Shown: piece by piece, positions 5,723 to 11,764 of the stretch
How the letters are laid out: every line of letters begins with the position of its first letter
How positions within the stretch are numbered: position 1 is the stretch's first letter
Origin: an uncultured Steroidobacter sp.
Lineage (GTDB): Bacteria; Pseudomonadota; Gammaproteobacteria; Steroidobacterales; Steroidobacteraceae
Length of the DNA stretch: 11,764 bases
Direction: 5' to 3'
Assembly (NCBI GenBank): GCA_946478975.1
Contig: CAMLEO010000230.1
Coordinates: 1 to 11,764 of the forward strand
Notes under the pieces: model-generated
Seen by the model: the letters and a program-made list of their open reading frames with translations, nothing else
What the model was told of the DNA's origin: nothing
The model's database searches: none
Made by a program: the position numbers and the translations under genes

Positions 5723-7384
5723 TTATTCATCGTGGCTGTCGGCCGCAGTCGAAACTGCGAAGAAATTGTCGCTGAGCGCGATGGTGCGCATCAGGTCCGG
5801 CACGCGGTAGCCGGCGTTCTGAAACGTCTTGATCAGATAATCCATGTACGGGCGCTCTTCGAACTCCGTGTCGCGCCCGACGGCGAAGCGATACATCTTT
5901 TCCACCAGGCAACGCGGCGTTTCCGGATGCTCGCGCAACGCGTGGGCAAGACCGTCGGCACTGTTGAAGTCCGTGCCGTCCAGAGAGCCGGTCGTGTCGA
6001 TCTGCGCGCCGTTCTCCTTGGTGCGATACGTGCCGAGGCCGTCGAAGTTTTCCAGCGTGAGCCCGAGCGGATCGGTGATCTTGTGACAACCGGCGCACGC
6101 AGGCTCGGTGCGATGGGCCTGCAATCGATCTCGCGCCGTCGGCATCGCCGCGTTCGATGGATCCTGGACCACCGCGAAATTCACATTCGGCGGCGGGTCC
6201 GGCACTTCCTGGCACAGAAACACTTCGCGAATCGCCTTGCCTCGCAAGGTTGCGGAGGAGCGGCCCGGATGTGAGTTCAGCGCCAGGAACGCAATCTGCG
6301 ATTGAATTCCAGCGCGGTTGCCGTGCTCCGGAAACTCCGCTGTCTCCCAGCCGTTGCGCGTCGGCACGGGCATGCGATAAACGATGCCAAGCGAGCGAGT
6401 CAGGAACGCGCGCCGGGTCGTGAACAGATCGCGATAGTCGCCGCGCTGCTCGATCAGCAGATCGGTGATCGTGCGCAATGTTTGTTCCTGCGCATCCGCC
6501 GCCACGGTGGAATTGAACGCGGGATAGACGACTGGATCCTTGGCCAGGTCCGTAAACCGGTCGAACTGCAGCATGTCCTGAAAGAATGCTCGCACTGCTT
6601 CTTCGAAGCGCGGCGATGCCAGCAGCCGGTCCACTTGTTGCTGCAACCCCCGCTTTGAATCGAGCTGGCCCTCGCCTGCCGCGCGCAGCAACTCGCGATC
6701 TGGTGTCGAGTTCGTCAGGAAATAGCTCAGTCGCGTGGCTTTCGACCATGCGTCGAGCTCACGCACGTCACCATCGTCGGACTGCTTGGTTCGTTCGATC
6801 CGCAGCAGGAACTCCGGCGAGACCATCATGCCGACCAGCGCGAACTGCAGGCCGGAGTAGAAATCGTTGAGCTTCTCCTGGCCGGCCCGAGCAGCCGCGA
6901 CGAACCGGGTTGTTTCTTCGTCGTGCAGCGGTCGTCGGAACAGCTGCGGTCCATACAAGTCTACAAACTTCCTGGCACAGGCTTCGTCGAACTGCGTCGG
7001 TCCGCCGCTCGGCTTGCACGGCACGGATTGGTCTCTGTGCTGTTCGCTCAAGACTTCGGCAGCCACACCGAGCGCGGCCGAGTCGTATTGTTCGATACTG
7101 AACGGTGACATTCCTGCATGCCCCGAGCCGATCGCGAGCAAACCTTCCGCACGCAGCCCGCGTTCGAAACGAGCCTTGATGGGAATGTCCGGCCCGAAGA
7201 TGTCTGCGATGGTCGCGCGATACTGAGACTCGGTGAGACGACGCATCACTGCCGGACCGCCGACCGCCTCCGGCTCGTCATTCGGGCCGCGGCCGCAACC
7301 ACTCAGCGCAGGCAACAGCATCGCAGCGGCGAGCATGGCTCGCAGCCACGAACCACCCATCGTGACTCGGCGATTACTTTTCAT
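5723..7384 (-). CDS. DUF1592/DUF1588/DUF1585 haem-binding lipoprotein
   Basis: With the ATG at 7384 the protein has 553 residues and starts with a lipoprotein signal: basic KSNRR, hydrophobic AMLAAAMLLPAL, lipobox LSGC with Cys30. Domains in order, recognised from family motifs, are DUF1587 (about 46-65, MRRLTESQYRATIADIFG), DUF1595 (about 135-165), DUF1592 (about 176-275, with MMVSPEFLLRIE), DUF1588 (about 325-460) and DUF1585 (about 470-545). A c-type haem site CAGCH (430-434) followed by KITDPLGLTLENFDGLG is the hallmark of this family. The N-terminal cytochrome domain usual in planctomycete members is absent. The function is unknown; a redox role in the envelope is inferred from the haem. 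The ATG overlaps the upstream stop by 11 nt, implying coupled translation; an ATG at 7360 would also give a lipoprotein signal. The open frame back to 7585 lies within the upstream gene and is not used. Confidence 0.9.
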   Translation of the reverse strand: MKSNRRVTMGGSWLRAMLAAAMLLPALSGCGRGPNDEPEAVGGPAVMRRLTESQYRATIADIFGPDIPIKARFERGLRAEGLLAIGSGHAGMSPFSIEQYDSAALGVAAEVLSEQHRDQSVPCKPSGGPTQFDEACARKFVDLYGPQLFRRPLHDEETTRFVAAARAGQEKLNDFYSGLQFALVGMMVSPEFLLRIERTKQSDDGDVRELDAWSKATRLSYFLTNSTPDRELLRAAGEGQLDSKRGLQQQVDRLLASPRFEEAVRAFFQDMLQFDRFTDLAKDPVVYPAFNSTVAADAQEQTLRTITDLLIEQRGDYRDLFTTRRAFLTRSLGIVYRMPVPTRNGWETAEFPEHGNRAGIQSQIAFLALNSHPGRSSATLRGKAIREVFLCQEVPDPPPNVNFAVVQDPSNAAMPTARDRLQAHRTEPACAGCHKITDPLGLTLENFDGLGTYRTKENGAQIDTTGSLDGTDFNSADGLAHALREHPETPRCLVEKMYRFAVGRDTEFEERPYMDYLIKTFQNAGYRVPDLMRTIALSDNFFAVSTAADSHDE

Positions 7385-8582
7385 GCGACGGTGCCGCTTG
7401 AGTGAGCTTGCGATTGACGCTTTCCGTCGCGACATCGACCACGAATGCGGGAATGGCCTTGATGCGATACTGCACCGAGATCGAAGTGCAGCGACCCGAC
7501 TGTGGATCGGGATCGCCGTCCGCGTATTTATAAAGTGAGTAGTAGACGCCGGGGCACGTGTAGCCGAGCACTCGGGCTGCGCCAACGCCCGTATGCATGC
7601 GCAATGCTAGCGGCCCGAGTTCATCGCCGCCTTTCTTGCCATTGCGGAATCCGAACTGCACGTCGTACATCTCTTCCACCGGCGCGTAGCCACCGAGATA
7701 TCCCTCGATCACGCCGGCATCGGAGATCGTCGCGCGCACGATGGCGTGTCGTAACGGCCGTTCCAGTCGCAAGCTGTTCACGACGTGATGAAATCTCACA
7801 TCGACGGGCTGCGTCGTGAGCACGCCGTCCTTGATCCGGCCGTGAGTCGTCGCTCGAAAGCGCGGATCCTGATCCATCGCATATGTTGCAAACCCGAGCG
7901 CCTCACGCGTGGGACTCAACTGAATCGGATCGGCGTTTGCGACCAGGCCGACCTCGACGTCGTCGTCATTCTGCAGATCGTCGACGCCTTTGAGGGCGAT
8001 CAGGATGCCCCACGAGCCGGTCAACATCTCGGTCGCGAAACCGTTCGACATGCCGGTGGATTGAAACGAACGTGAGCAGCCGACCACGCGATAGAACTGG
8101 TTGTCGACGCCATGCTCGCCATGCAGCCCGGGGAAATCCTGGTGCGGACACATTCCCGCCGCCGGCGCACCTTTGGAATCGCTGCCGTCCAGGTCGATGC
8201 CATCGACCGGAATGTCCGAGCGTTGCACGGTTTGAAAGTTTGGATCGGGCTGGCCGGCTTCCGGGTTCATGCACAGGTTCTTGCCATCTGCTGACGTGAC
8301 CAGCGCGCCCGCTTCTTTCTCCAGGCGCTTGCCGTAATCGCCCTCGGCCTCGCCCTTGCGACGTTTGCCGTTCGGCGTCATCGCGTAGATCTCGGCGACG
8401 TTCTTCGACATGCCTCGCGGGCAGGCGCCGGATTTATCTGCGTCCGGCGCCAGCGCGTATCTAATGTCCGTAACGACGAACCCCGCCGAACCGTTCTGCA
8501 TGAACGGCGCCTCCGCCCGCGCGTAGCCAACCAGGGTCAGCGAAGCGCACAGGGCGAGCGAAAAGACCGAGGAAATCCGCAT
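7374..8582 (-). CDS. Secreted protein of unknown function, first gene of the TetR-controlled operon
   Basis: I do not recognise a family for this 402-residue protein. It has a clear Sec signal peptide: short basic n-region MR, hydrophobic core to residue 20, and an A-R-A cleavage site near residue 23. Six Cys remain in the mature part (54, 104, 145, 169, 343, 365), enough for three disulfides. Notable segments are CPRGMSKNVAEIYAMTPNGKRRKGEAEGDYGKRLEKE (54-90), the His/Cys-rich stretch MCPHQDFPGLHGEHGVDNQFYRVVGCSR (144-171), and DVEVGLVANADPI (208-220) leading into a probable beta-rich second half. There is no CxxCH. AGGA lies 6 nt before the ATG at 8582. It is the first gene after the promoter/operator and overlaps the DUF1592 gene by 11 nt, so its job is very likely linked to the DUF1592/DUF1552 pair. 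A His/Cys metal or substrate site is a guess only. Confidence 0.88.
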   Translation of the reverse strand: MRISSVFSLALCASLTLVGYARAEAPFMQNGSAGFVVTDIRYALAPDADKSGACPRGMSKNVAEIYAMTPNGKRRKGEAEGDYGKRLEKEAGALVTSADGKNLCMNPEAGQPDPNFQTVQRSDIPVDGIDLDGSDSKGAPAAGMCPHQDFPGLHGEHGVDNQFYRVVGCSRSFQSTGMSNGFATEMLTGSWGILIALKGVDDLQNDDDVEVGLVANADPIQLSPTREALGFATYAMDQDPRFRATTHGRIKDGVLTTQPVDVRFHHVVNSLRLERPLRHAIVRATISDAGVIEGYLGGYAPVEEMYDVQFGFRNGKKGGDELGPLALRMHTGVGAARVLGYTCPGVYYSLYKYADGDPDPQSGRCTSISVQYRIKAIPAFVVDVATESVNRKLTQAAPSHEK

Positions 8583-8624
8583 AGGGCATCCTACTAATCA
8601 ACAGTATTGTCTAATTTCGCGTGC

Positions 8625-8654
8625 AGATTACTAACACCCCTGTTAGTATGTCAA
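8625..8654 (-). promoter_or_regulatory. Promoter of the four-gene operon (TTGACA / TAATCT)
   Basis: On the minus strand a perfect -35 box TTGACA (8649-8654) is followed after 18 bp by TAATCT (8625-8630), a 3-of-6 match to -10. The start site would fall near 8617, giving a leader of about 35 nt with AGGA 6 nt before the ATG at 8582. The spacer is entirely occupied by a palindrome and its flanks, which suggests repression. Confidence 0.55.
8629..8648. promoter_or_regulatory. Probable TetR-family operator (20-bp perfect palindrome)
   Basis: Arms TACTAACA and TGTTAGTA are exact reverse complements around a CCCC centre. TetR-family repressors bind such inverted repeats near their own divergent gene. 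The site lies between the -35 and -10 boxes of the minus-strand operon and 34 bp before the regulator's ATG, so binding would block the operon and probably the regulator itself. A further half-site TACTAA is at 8592-8597. Confidence 0.75.
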
Positions 8655-8682
8655 TGCCAAAGGTTGTTGTCGTTTGTGAGCC

Positions 8683-9294
8683 ATGGGTCGACCGTTCACC
8701 GCCTCCGATGAAGAAGTGCTGCAGGCCGCGGCCAAGGTCCTGCTGCGGCGTGGGCCCGACGGGTTTTCCATGACCGAAGTCGCTTCCGAGGTCGGGATCG
8801 GGCGGGCCGCCATCATCCTGCGGTTCAAGAGCACGCAGGCGCTGAAGATGACGTTGATGACGCAGTTCGTGGAGCAGTTCGCGGCCAACGTGGCTGCACT
8901 CCCGAAACTCAGCGGCGGCGACGGCCTGCTGCAACTGGCAGCATTTATCGGCGGTAAGGTTCGCAGCCGCGAGAGCGGTGCGAAGTTCTTCGCGGGCTTC
9001 AGCGCGAACCTGGAAGACCCTGCCCTGCGGCTGTTGGAAACCCGACGCGGCGACATCCTGAAACAGGCCATCTCCGACTCGATGCCGAAGGTTGCAATCG
9101 CGCACGACGCGGCTGTCACCGCCTTTCTCGCTCACCTCACGGGCAGCATCATCGCGTGGCTCAGCACGGACGATGACGATCTGCGTCGTTATCTCGTCGC
9201 GCGCACCAAAGAGTGGCTCAAGCTGGCCAGCATTTCTTTTGACGAGAAATTCGCGGCGCGGCTCACGAACAAATCACGCCGCAGCGGTTCCTGA
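8683..9294 (+). CDS. TetR/AcrR-family transcriptional regulator
   Basis: The 203-residue protein has the TetR layout: an N-terminal helix-turn-helix at about residues 8-55 (EEVLQAAAKVLLRRGPDGFSMTEVASEVGIGRAAIILRFKSTQAL, with the recognition helix near 40-49) and an all-helical ligand-binding C-terminal part with little conservation, as usual. TetR proteins repress a nearby promoter and release DNA on binding a small, often hydrophobic, ligand. Its gene is divergent to the secreted-protein/DUF1592/DUF1552 operon with a 100-bp interval carrying a perfect palindrome, so that operon is the most likely target. The cytochrome gene starts 44 nt after its stop and may be co-transcribed. Only a weak GAG precedes the ATG. 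The ligand is unknown. Confidence 0.93.
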   Translation: MGRPFTASDEEVLQAAAKVLLRRGPDGFSMTEVASEVGIGRAAIILRFKSTQALKMTLMTQFVEQFAANVAALPKLSGGDGLLQLAAFIGGKVRSRESGAKFFAGFSANLEDPALRLLETRRGDILKQAISDSMPKVAIAHDAAVTAFLAHLTGSIIAWLSTDDDDLRRYLVARTKEWLKLASISFDEKFAARLTNKSRRSGS

Positions 9295-9338
9295 GAACAC
9301 GCAGCCATACAAACAACAGACGAGGAGCATTCGACGGC

Positions 9339-10613
9339 ATGAGCTCGACCCGGTGGAGAAGAACTGGCCTCGCGGCGGCGCTGATCGTGTTTCCCGCAGT
9401 CGCCCTCGGCGCTTACTTGCTATGGCCGCAGTCCACAGGCTCAGCCAAGGACATCGCCGGCCTGGACGCATCGGTTGAACGCGGCCGCTATCTGGCCACG
9501 ATTGCCAATTGCGCGACCTGTCACACGACCCGGGACGGCAAGCCGTTTGCCGGCGGCGTGAAGTTCCACACTGAGTTCGGCACGCTGTACTCGACCAATA
9601 TCACCAGCGATGCGAAGACCGGCATCGGCGGCTGGTCGTTCAGTGATTTCTACCAAGCGATGAAACATGGCGTGCGCCCGGACGGCACCCCGCTCTACCC
9701 TGCGTTTCCCTATCCCTCGTTTGCGAAAATGACGGATGCGGACATCGCCTCCATCTATCTTTATATCAAGACGATCCCGCCCGTCGAAGCGCCGCCAACG
9801 CAGAACGACCTGAGCTTCCCATACAACCTGCGCTTCACGCTGCGCGCCTGGAACAAGATGTTTCATGAGCCGGTAACGTACACGCCCGATACGAGCCAAT
9901 CGGCGGAATGGAATCGCGGCGCCTATCTCGTGCAGGGCCCGGCTCACTGCGGCGCATGCCACACGCCTCGCAACGCTCTCGGCGCCGAACGCAACGATCT
10001 CGCGTTCACCGGCGGGCTGGTGCTCGATGAAGTCCGGCCCGGCAAGTATCGCGAGTGGTCGACCGTCAATCTCACGCCTGCGAAGACCGGCCTCGGCCAC
10101 TGGGATGCCGCCTGCATCGTGCAGTACTTGAAAACCGGCGAGTGCGATCACGCCATCGTGCATGGGCCGATGAACGAAGTGATCCTCAACTCGACTCGCC
10201 ACCTCGAAGATGCAGACGCTCGAGCGATTGCCACCTATCTCACGAGCATGCCTGCCGTCGAAGCTGGTGCCGCCCGCCCGCCGGGCGAGAAACAACTCGC
10301 TGCCGGCGAGATCTCCTACACCGTTCATTGCGGCAGCTGCCATTTGCCGACCGGGCTGGGCGATGAAGGCCTCGGCGTCACACTGGCCGGCAACAGCATC
10401 GTGCAGTCGGCCGATCCGTCGTCGCTGATCAATGTAATTCTCTATGGCCCTCGCCTGCCTCCGCCGCCGTTCGTTTCCGAGCGCTCGCGCATGAAGCCTT
10501 TCGGCAAACGTTTATCGGATGAGGACATTGCCAATCTCACCAGCTATGTCCGAGCGAGCTTCGGCAATCGCGCCAGCGCGGTGACACCGGAACAAGTGCG
10601 CAAGCAGCGATAG
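9339..10613 (+). CDS. Tri-haem c-type cytochrome, alcohol/gluconate dehydrogenase cytochrome-subunit type
   Basis: The 424-residue protein has a basic start (RWRR) and one hydrophobic segment (about 9-29), an uncleaved anchor or signal peptide. Three haem c sites are spaced as in the cytochrome subunits of membrane alcohol, gluconate and aldehyde dehydrogenases: CATCH (58-62), CGACH (204-208) and CGSCH (331-335). Other typical segments are ERGRYLATIANC, the repeated LYSTNIT / WSTVNLTP, LYPAFPYPSFAKMTDADI (119-136) and MKPFGKRLSDEDIANL (385-400), where Met residues may be axial ligands. Such proteins pass electrons from a periplasmic dehydrogenase to ubiquinone or an oxidase. No dehydrogenase gene is in the window, so the partner is elsewhere, or the cytochrome serves the neighbouring operon. 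GAGGAG (9322-9327) lies 11 nt before the ATG. Its TAG is one base from the stop of the opposite gene. Confidence 0.92.
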   Translation: MSSTRWRRTGLAAALIVFPAVALGAYLLWPQSTGSAKDIAGLDASVERGRYLATIANCATCHTTRDGKPFAGGVKFHTEFGTLYSTNITSDAKTGIGGWSFSDFYQAMKHGVRPDGTPLYPAFPYPSFAKMTDADIASIYLYIKTIPPVEAPPTQNDLSFPYNLRFTLRAWNKMFHEPVTYTPDTSQSAEWNRGAYLVQGPAHCGACHTPRNALGAERNDLAFTGGLVLDEVRPGKYREWSTVNLTPAKTGLGHWDAACIVQYLKTGECDHAIVHGPMNEVILNSTRHLEDADARAIATYLTSMPAVEAGAARPPGEKQLAAGEISYTVHCGSCHLPTGLGDEGLGVTLAGNSIVQSADPSSLINVILYGPRLPPPPFVSERSRMKPFGKRLSDEDIANLTSYVRASFGNRASAVTPEQVRKQR

Positions 10614-10614
10614 G

Positions 10615-11764
10615 CTATTCGAACAGACGGCGCACGGCTGGACGATCGACTTTCATCGACGGCGTGGTTGGCAACGGCATGACAAAGCGCCACTCGACAG
10701 GTACGTGCGTCGCTGGAATTCGATCGCGCACGTGCGCCTCCAGCTCGGCGAGCGTCGGCGGCTCGATTCCCGGCTTGAGCTGAAGTGCTGCGACAGGTAC
10801 TTGCCCCAGCCGCTTGTCTGCCACACCGACAACAGCAGCAACTGAAACTGCAGGATGCTGCATCAGGGCGCGCTCGATTGTTTCTGGCAACAGCTTGAAG
10901 CCGCCGCGCATGATTGCACCATCGGCGCGGCCGCGAAGAAACAAGAAGCCGTCCTCATCGATCAGCGCGACGTCCGAGGTGCGGATCCAGTCGGGGCCGA
11001 TGCGAGGCGAGATCACTTCGAGCAGTCCTTCCTGGCCCGGGCCCAGGAGTTCATTTGTCTCCGGATCGATCACTCGCAACTGCGCACCGGGCAACGCGCG
11101 CCCGACGCTGCCAAACTTCTGCCTGCCGCAGGCAGCGTGCAGCTCCGCCGTCATCGCAGTCACTGGCCCGGCGAACTCTGTGGCTCCATACGACAGCAGA
11201 ATCGGAATGCCGTATTTCTTTTCGAACGCGGCGTGAGCACTCGGATCCAAAGCGGCAGCGCCTGTGCCGAGGAAACGAATGCTCGCAAGGTCCTCGGGCG
11301 GGATGTCCGCATCCAGGATCATCTGCACACCTGCGGGCGGCAGACCACTGGCTGATGGCCGGTAGCGAACCGCGTGATCGCGCCATCCTTCTACCGTGAA
11401 CTTTTCGAGCAGCAGCCCGCGCTGACCTTTCAACAATGCCGGCAGCGTGGAATAGACGCCCGAAATGTTTCCCAGCGGCATCAGAAACAACGCCGGCGGA
11501 GATTGATACAAATCGTCGCTGATCGAGCCGACCATGTACTTGGCGATCACGTCATAGCCGATCGCGAACTGCTTCGGCGGCCCGGTCGTGCCGCTGGTCA
11601 GCAGCTCGATCTGCGGCTGCGCCAGTCTTGCCCCATCCAGAACGACGCTTGAACGCTCGCAGTGGGCAACCGCGGCCGCGGTCATTTCGGTCAACGCGAT
11701 CGCTGCAATACCTTTGGCCTGCAAGACGGAGAGCAGGACCGGCGAGTAATCCTCAGCCGCTGCC
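10615..11764 (-). CDS. AMP-binding enzyme (acyl-CoA synthetase-like), 5' end outside window
   Basis: The minus-strand frame stays open to the window edge, and its first residues AAAEDYSPVLLSVLQAKG fit the early part of the family, so the gene continues upstream. At least 382 residues are present. Adenylate-forming motifs in order are the phosphate-binding loop LLTSGTTGPPK (11572-11604), LSYGATEFAG (A5, the adenine-contacting region), RTSDVALIDEDGFLFLRGRADG (A7/A8, where RTSD replaces the usual YRTGD), GGFKLLPETIE, and the C-terminal TPSMKVDR whose Lys codon (10651-10653) is the catalytic A10 lysine. Such enzymes activate a carboxylic acid as acyl-AMP and usually transfer it to CoA. The substrate cannot be told; fatty acid, aromatic or steroid side-chain acids are all possible. 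The gene faces the cytochrome with a single base between the two stops. Confidence 0.9.
   Translation of the reverse strand, partial: AAAEDYSPVLLSVLQAKGIAAIALTEMTAAAVAHCERSSVVLDGARLAQPQIELLTSGTTGPPKQFAIGYDVIAKYMVGSISDDLYQSPPALFLMPLGNISGVYSTLPALLKGQRGLLLEKFTVEGWRDHAVRYRPSASGLPPAGVQMILDADIPPEDLASIRFLGTGAAALDPSAHAAFEKKYGIPILLSYGATEFAGPVTAMTAELHAACGRQKFGSVGRALPGAQLRVIDPETNELLGPGQEGLLEVISPRIGPDWIRTSDVALIDEDGFLFLRGRADGAIMRGGFKLLPETIERALMQHPAVSVAAVVGVADKRLGQVPVAALQLKPGIEPPTLAELEAHVRDRIPATHVPVEWRFVMPLPTTPSMKVDRPAVRRLFE

Noticed and set aside
5081..6274. 397-aa open frame on the plus strand opposite DUF1552/DUF1592
   Set aside because: It lies antisense across the junction of two well-recognised genes and its product is an Arg/His/Ala-rich sequence with no domain, typical of a GC-rich shadow frame.
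5727..6749. 340-aa minus-strand frame inside the DUF1592 gene
   Set aside because: It is an out-of-frame reading of a gene with clear family motifs; the product is Arg/Ser/Gly-rich and domain-free.
7385..7585. Extension of the DUF1592 protein upstream to 7585
   Set aside because: It would add 67 basic residues before the lipoprotein signal and lie within the coding region of the upstream gene; the signal peptide sets the start at 7384 or 7360.
9441..10343. 300-aa minus-strand frame opposite the tri-haem cytochrome
   Set aside because: The cytochrome frame carries three CxxCH sites and a membrane anchor; the antisense product shows no motif.
11722..11764. TTG at 11724 as the real start of the AMP-binding gene
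   Set aside because: The frame is open to the window edge with family-like residues before it, and the enzyme would lack much of its N-terminal domain, so the gene is cut by the window.
1..11764. CRISPR arrays, tRNA/rRNA genes, insertion sequences, toxin-antitoxin pairs
   Set aside because: No regularly spaced repeats, cloverleaf-like sequences, transposase motifs or terminal repeats were seen on reading both strands; a covariance-model scan was not possible here.

Overview
The window is GC-rich (roughly 60 % by eye), with G/C-biased third codon positions, Shine-Dalgarno sites, a Tat signal, a lipoprotein signal and c-type cytochromes. This fits a Gram-negative proteobacterium. Plant polysaccharide lyase, family IV esterase, DUF1552/DUF1592 proteins, a membrane di-iron hydroxylase and an acyl-CoA-synthetase-like enzyme together suggest a soil gammaproteobacterium of the Steroidobacter/Nevskiales kind. 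That placement is inference from gene content only. No rRNA, tRNA, transposase, phage gene or CRISPR array was seen.

Left part (1-3513). The window opens inside a family 1 pectate lyase (+). A 293-base interval follows. It holds a tiny secreted-peptide ORF, apparently frameshifted by a 5-bp tandem duplication, and several perfect palindromes. Next come an HSL-type (family IV) alpha/beta hydrolase (+), an AraC-type regulator (-) whose 3' end overlaps the hydrolase, and a divergent class I SAM methyltransferase (+) with a strong ribosome binding site. The 97 bp between the regulator and the methyltransferase carry two similar sites 21 bp apart, candidate AraC operators.

Centre (3510-8682). Four genes on the minus strand form a probable operon. 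In transcription order they are a secreted protein of unknown function (402 aa), a DUF1587/1595/1592/1588/1585 lipoprotein with one CxxCH haem site, a Tat-exported DUF1552 protein, and an integral-membrane fatty acid hydroxylase/sterol desaturase with His boxes. The first two genes overlap and the next two are 18 nt apart. A strong hairpin sits before the fourth. A TetR-family gene is transcribed divergently. A perfect 20-bp palindrome (8-bp arms, CCCC centre) lies exactly in the spacer between a consensus -35 (TTGACA) and a -10-like box for the operon, so TetR repression is the simplest reading.

Right part (8683-11764). The TetR gene is followed after 44 nt by a membrane-anchored tri-haem cytochrome c of the alcohol/gluconate dehydrogenase cytochrome-subunit type. 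No dehydrogenase partner is in view. Facing it, one base from its stop codon, is the 3' part of an AMP-binding (acyl-CoA synthetase-like) gene whose 5' end lies beyond the window.

The most novel element is the TetR-controlled envelope operon. It joins an unknown secreted protein, a haem lipoprotein, a Tat-exported DUF1552 protein and a membrane di-iron oxygenase, with a tri-haem cytochrome beside the regulator. A plausible but untested role is an envelope redox system acting on a hydrophobic substrate.
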